DNA of 64,000 nucleotides, taken from assembly GCA_963738425.1 (NCBI GenBank), contig CAVTWT010000010.1:1-64000 (forward strand). Reading direction: 5' to 3'. Under the pieces are notes generated by a model. That model saw only the letters and a list, made by a program, of their open reading frames with translations, had not been told where the DNA came from and made no database searches. A program made the translations under genes and the position numbers. The stretch comes from CADEEN01 sp963738425 (GTDB lineage Bacteria > Pseudomonadota > Gammaproteobacteria > Burkholderiales > Burkholderiaceae_C). Below, one piece after another: positions 60,298 to 64,000 of the stretch (positions are counted from its first letter, which is position 1; every line of letters starts with the position of its first letter).

Positions 60298-60963
60298 TTA
60301 GGCCAGGCCCAGCCAATGCAAGAGCGCGACCGGTTCGGGCAACACGGCGTCGGCGCCCCAGTCTTCGATCGGCTCACCCTGACCGAGGTAGCCCCAGGCT
60401 GCGGCGAGCGTTGCCATGCCAGCGGCACGACCGGCCTGGATGTCACGCGCGTCGTCGCCCACGTACACACAGTCCCCCGCAGTCGCTCCCGCGCGCCGCG
60501 CCGCTTCGAGCAAAGGCGCCGGGTGTGGCTTGCTGTGGGGCGTGGTGTCTCCGCACACCACTACCGCGGCGCGCTGTTTGAGCCCCAGACCATCGACGAT
60601 GCGGTGCGTGAAGCGCTCGGCCTTGTTGGTGACGATGCCCCAGGGCCGGCTTCGCGCGTCGAGCCGAGCAAGTACGGGGTGGACGCTTTCGAAGACGGCT
60701 GTATGGACGAGCGAAGCGTGCTCGTAGCGATCGAGAAACTCGGCGCGCAGATCTTCATAGCCCGTTTCGCCCGGCAGCACGCCGAACGCCAGGCGCACCA
60801 TGCCACGTGCGCCGGCACCCACCATCGGCCGCAGCGCTGCCACCGGCAAGGCCTCCATGCCGCGGGCCACACGCATCGCGTTGGCGGCCCCGGCGAGGTC
60901 GGGAGCGCTGTCGATCAAGGTGCCGTCGAGGTCGAACAGCACCAGCGCATGCTGCGTTGTCAT
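60298..60963 (-). CDS. gph: Phosphoglycolate phosphatase
   Basis: A 221-aa HAD hydrolase: motif I LFDLDGTLIDSAPD, motif II IVTNKAE, the Lys in HSKPHPAPL, and motif IV VGDDARDI. It removes phosphate from 2-phosphoglycolate. The order ubiG-gph is conserved in Burkholderiales, and the ATG overlaps the ubiG stop as ATGA. Closeness to UbiG and normal length support Gph over other HAD phosphatases. Confidence 0.9.
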   Translation of the reverse strand: MTTQHALVLFDLDGTLIDSAPDLAGAANAMRVARGMEALPVAALRPMVGAGARGMVRLAFGVLPGETGYEDLRAEFLDRYEHASLVHTAVFESVHPVLARLDARSRPWGIVTNKAERFTHRIVDGLGLKQRAAVVVCGDTTPHSKPHPAPLLEAARRAGATAGDCVYVGDDARDIQAGRAAGMATLAAAWGYLGQGEPIEDWGADAVLPEPVALLHWLGLA

Positions 60964-61670
60964 AGCGGACGCTGGCAGGCAAAGAGATAGTTGACGCTGG
61001 TGTTGTCGCTGAGCCAGTAGCGTTCGGTCAGCGGGTTGTACTCCATGCCGCGCGTCTGCATCACGGCCAGCCCGGCCTCGCGGCAGGCCTGCGCCAATTC
61101 GCTCGGACGGATGAACTTGGCGTACTCGTGCGTGCCCTTGGGTAGCAGCTTCAAGACATGCTCGGCACCGACGATGGCGAACAGAAACGACTTGGCGTTG
61201 CGGTTGATCGTCGAGAAGAAGACATGGCCGCCCGGCCGAACAAGGCTGGCGCAGGCGCGAACCACCGAGGCCGGCACCGGCACGTGTTCCAGCATCTCCA
61301 TGCACGTCACGATATCGAAGGCGCCCGGCTCCTCTTCGGCCAGCGCTTCTGCAGCGACTTCACGGTAGTCGATGTTGTCGACACCGGCTTCCATGGCGTG
61401 CAGCTGCGCCACTCGCAATGGTTTCAACGCCAGATCGATGCCCAGCACCTTCGCCGCGCCGCGGCGCGCCATCGACTCGGCCAGGATGCCGCCGCCGCAT
61501 CCGACGTCCAGCACCGACTTGCCGGCAACGCCGCCGACCACGCGCTCGATCCACTCGAGTCGCAGCGGGTTGATCCGGTGCAGCGGCTTGAACTCGCTGT
61601 GCGGGTCCCACCAGCGGTGGGCAAGCTCGCTGAACTTGGCGAGCTCCTGCGGGTCGGCGTTGACAGACAT
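60960..61670 (-). CDS. ubiG: Ubiquinone biosynthesis O-methyltransferase
   Basis: A 236-aa SAM-dependent methyltransferase: AHRWWDPHSEFKPLHRINP at the N terminus is the UbiG signature, SAM motif I is LDVGCGGGILAE, and CMEMLEHVP follows. It carries out both O-methylations in ubiquinone synthesis. ATG 61670 (MSVNADPQELAKF) matches the family start; the longer open frame upstream includes the dispersed repeat and is not coding. Confidence 0.95.
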   Translation of the reverse strand: MSVNADPQELAKFSELAHRWWDPHSEFKPLHRINPLRLEWIERVVGGVAGKSVLDVGCGGGILAESMARRGAAKVLGIDLALKPLRVAQLHAMEAGVDNIDYREVAAEALAEEEPGAFDIVTCMEMLEHVPVPASVVRACASLVRPGGHVFFSTINRNAKSFLFAIVGAEHVLKLLPKGTHEYAKFIRPSELAQACREAGLAVMQTRGMEYNPLTERYWLSDNTSVNYLFACQRPL

Positions 61671-61679
61671 CAGTGCACG

Positions 61680-61743
61680 CACGGCCGCCCGAAGGGCACT
61701 GAAGCCCCCTCGGGGGGCAGCGAGCAGCGCGAGCGTGGGGGCT
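61680..61743. repeat. GC-rich dispersed repeat, copy 3 (ompA-ubiG gap)
   Basis: GGCCGCCCGAAGGG, GCCCCCTCGGGGGGCAG and GCGTGGGGGC match the blocks at 8281 and 52365. It lies between ompA and ubiG, next to the ompA terminator. Confidence 0.7.
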
Positions 61744-61770
61744 TCATGTGCTGATCCTAAAGCCAGAAAC

Positions 61771-61798
61771 AACAAACCCCGCCGAGGCGGGGTTTGTT
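61771..61798. terminator. Rho-independent terminator of ompA
   Basis: AACAAACCCCGCC (61771-61783), GA, then GGCGGGGTTTGTT (61786-61798) is a perfect 13-base stem. Read on the minus strand after ompA it ends in a T-containing tail, and it is symmetrical enough to work in both directions. Confidence 0.88.
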
Positions 61799-61818
61799 CA
61801 TTCAGCAATGCGCCCGAA

Positions 61819-62529
61819 TTACTTGCGGGTGCGTGTACCGACGACCTCGATCTCGACACGTCGATTCTTCGACTTGCCTTCCTTGGTCTTGTTGTCGGCC
61901 ACAGGCTGCTTCTCGCCCTTGCCTTCGGTGTAGACGCGGTTGCGCTCGACGCCCTTGCTCGTCAGGTAGGACTTGACGGCTTCGGAACGGGCCACGGACA
62001 ACTTCTGGTTGTACGCATCGGAGCCGTCGCTGTCGGTGTGGCCGACGGCGATGATGACTTCGAGGTTGATGCCAGTCGTCTTGCTGACCAGATCGTCCAG
62101 CTTCGCGCGGGCTTCCGGCTTCAACACCGACTTGCCGCTGTCGAAGAAAGCGTCAGCCGCGAAGGTGACCTTCTCGGCCACCGGCGGGGGCGGCGGCGGC
62201 GGCGGGGCCGGCGGGCGCGGCGGGGCCACTGCCGGCGGGGGCGGCGGCGGCGGCGGCGGCGGCGGGGGTGGCGGCGGCGGCTTGGCAGCGCCATCGCAGT
62301 TCGGGTGCGCCGTGGCAGGCGTCCAGAAGCCATCGCGCCAGCAATGCTCGTTGGTGCCGTTCTTCCACACCAGCGAACCGTCGCCATTGCGCCAGTTGTC
62401 AGCAGCGTTGGCTGCCTTCAGCTGTTCAGCAGTTGGCGCAGCGCCGGTGTGCGCAGCAGCAAACACTGCCACGGGAGCAGCGAGAGCAGCAGACGCAAAT
62501 AGCATCGCCACCTTGTTCAGTTTCTTCAT
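61819..62529 (-). CDS. ompA: OmpA-family outer-membrane protein with a poly-proline linker
   Basis: A 236-aa protein. The signal peptide (MKKLNKVAMLFASAALAAP, ending AVFAAA) is followed by a short N-terminal module with two Cys, a striking linker containing a run of 16 prolines and a second run of 8, and a C-terminal OmpA domain (FFDSGKSVL, VGHTDSDGSDAYNQKLS, NRRVEIEV) that binds peptidoglycan. No eight-strand barrel is present. It sits in the conserved gyrA-ompA-ubiG neighbourhood and is read divergently from gyrA. Confidence 0.9.
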   Translation of the reverse strand: MKKLNKVAMLFASAALAAPVAVFAAAHTGAAPTAEQLKAANAADNWRNGDGSLVWKNGTNEHCWRDGFWTPATAHPNCDGAAKPPPPPPPPPPPPPPPPAVAPPRPPAPPPPPPPPVAEKVTFAADAFFDSGKSVLKPEARAKLDDLVSKTTGINLEVIIAVGHTDSDGSDAYNQKLSVARSEAVKSYLTSKGVERNRVYTEGKGEKQPVADNKTKEGKSKNRRVEIEVVGTRTRK

Positions 62530-62825
62530 TGAATCTCCTCTCGAGGATGGCCGCAGTGGCGGCGCGGAACGTCCAAATCGGAAGCGAGAAAACCTGGCAA
62601 ACACCCGGTTCGACGAGCGCTCACCGCCGATCCAATTGATTGTGCCAGAGCTTCTTCGGACGACTGCATTTTGGGCGCACCGCGCAAGGACGGAAGCCGC
62701 AATGTTGCGCAAGCGAGACAAGCTGCGCCGAATAGAATTGCCGCTTTCCCGCGTTGATCTTGACGCCGTTGGCCCCTCAACGGCAAGAAATCGCGGGCCT
62801 AGCGAACCGTTTTCCCGCCGCCTGA
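62530..62825. other. Divergent ompA-gyrA promoter region
   Basis: 296 bases between the ompA start (leftward) and gyrA (rightward). No gene is supported. GAGGAGA just upstream of ompA is its ribosome binding site. Promoters for both genes are expected here. Confidence 0.45.

Positions 62826-64000
<1,175 letters not shown>

Noticed and set aside
61671..61859. Longer UbiG starting at 61859
   Set aside because: The extension runs through the dispersed repeat and the ompA terminator, and the family start motif lies at 61670.

Overview
The window is high-GC DNA typical of a betaproteobacterium of the order Burkholderiales, probably near the Rubrivivax/Leptothrix/Methylibium group. This rests on the right-hand core block (ssrA, gph, ubiG, ompA, gyrA), the tmRNA tag ANDQTYALAA, the SoeABC and PurU sequences, and a GC-rich dispersed repeat (CCCCCTCGGGGGGCAG) usual in these genomes. 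The genus is inferred.

Layout. 1-1.7 kb: a tyrosine integrase between a tRNA-Lys-like 3' fragment and a tRNA-Asn 3' fragment. 1.8-7.3 kb: small hypothetical genes, a decayed copy of the soeC tail, a lipoprotein, a DoxX protein, and a Crp/Fnr regulator with palindromic sites near it and near a MEDS-domain gene. 7.3-12 kb: sulfite dehydrogenase operon soeABC (minus strand), divergent from purU. 13-18.6 kb: a mobilisable element with two toxin-antitoxin pairs, AlpA, relaxase, MobC, ParB and SSB; it has no type IV secretion genes. 18.6-19.8 kb: apparently non-coding. 19.9-23.3 kb: a self-contained P450 system (CYP199A-like P450, 2Fe-2S ferredoxin, MarR regulator, ferredoxin reductase).

23.5-42.5 kb: a LysR regulator divergent from a long, tightly packed catabolic and transport run. 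It comprises two flavin monooxygenases, DUF1302 and DUF1329 envelope proteins, a YCF48-like protein, an RND exporter, an alpha/beta hydrolase, a two-domain VOC (extradiol-dioxygenase-like) gene broken by a frameshift, a Rieske ferredoxin, an MFS carrier, a cyclase, a TTT binding protein, a cupin, an SDR, an FAH-family hydrolase and an NAD-dependent epimerase. It looks like a complete uptake, ring-hydroxylation, cleavage and hydrolysis route for an aromatic-type substrate that I cannot name. 42.8-57.6 kb: a plant-glycoside and L-rhamnose locus: GH3, GH78 rhamnosidase, TonB receptor, MFS, bifunctional RhaEW, rhamnose isomerase (frameshifted), a rhamnulokinase-like kinase, a small HhH protein and a LysR regulator.

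57.6-59.8 kb: pseudogene debris, a second copy of the tRNA-Lys-like 3' repeat and a second integrase next to ssrA. 59.9-64 kb: core chromosome. The 38-base repeats at 49 and 58408, two integrases, several gene scars and two single-base frameshifts mark most of the window as accessory DNA built up in layers beside the ssrA-gyrA core.
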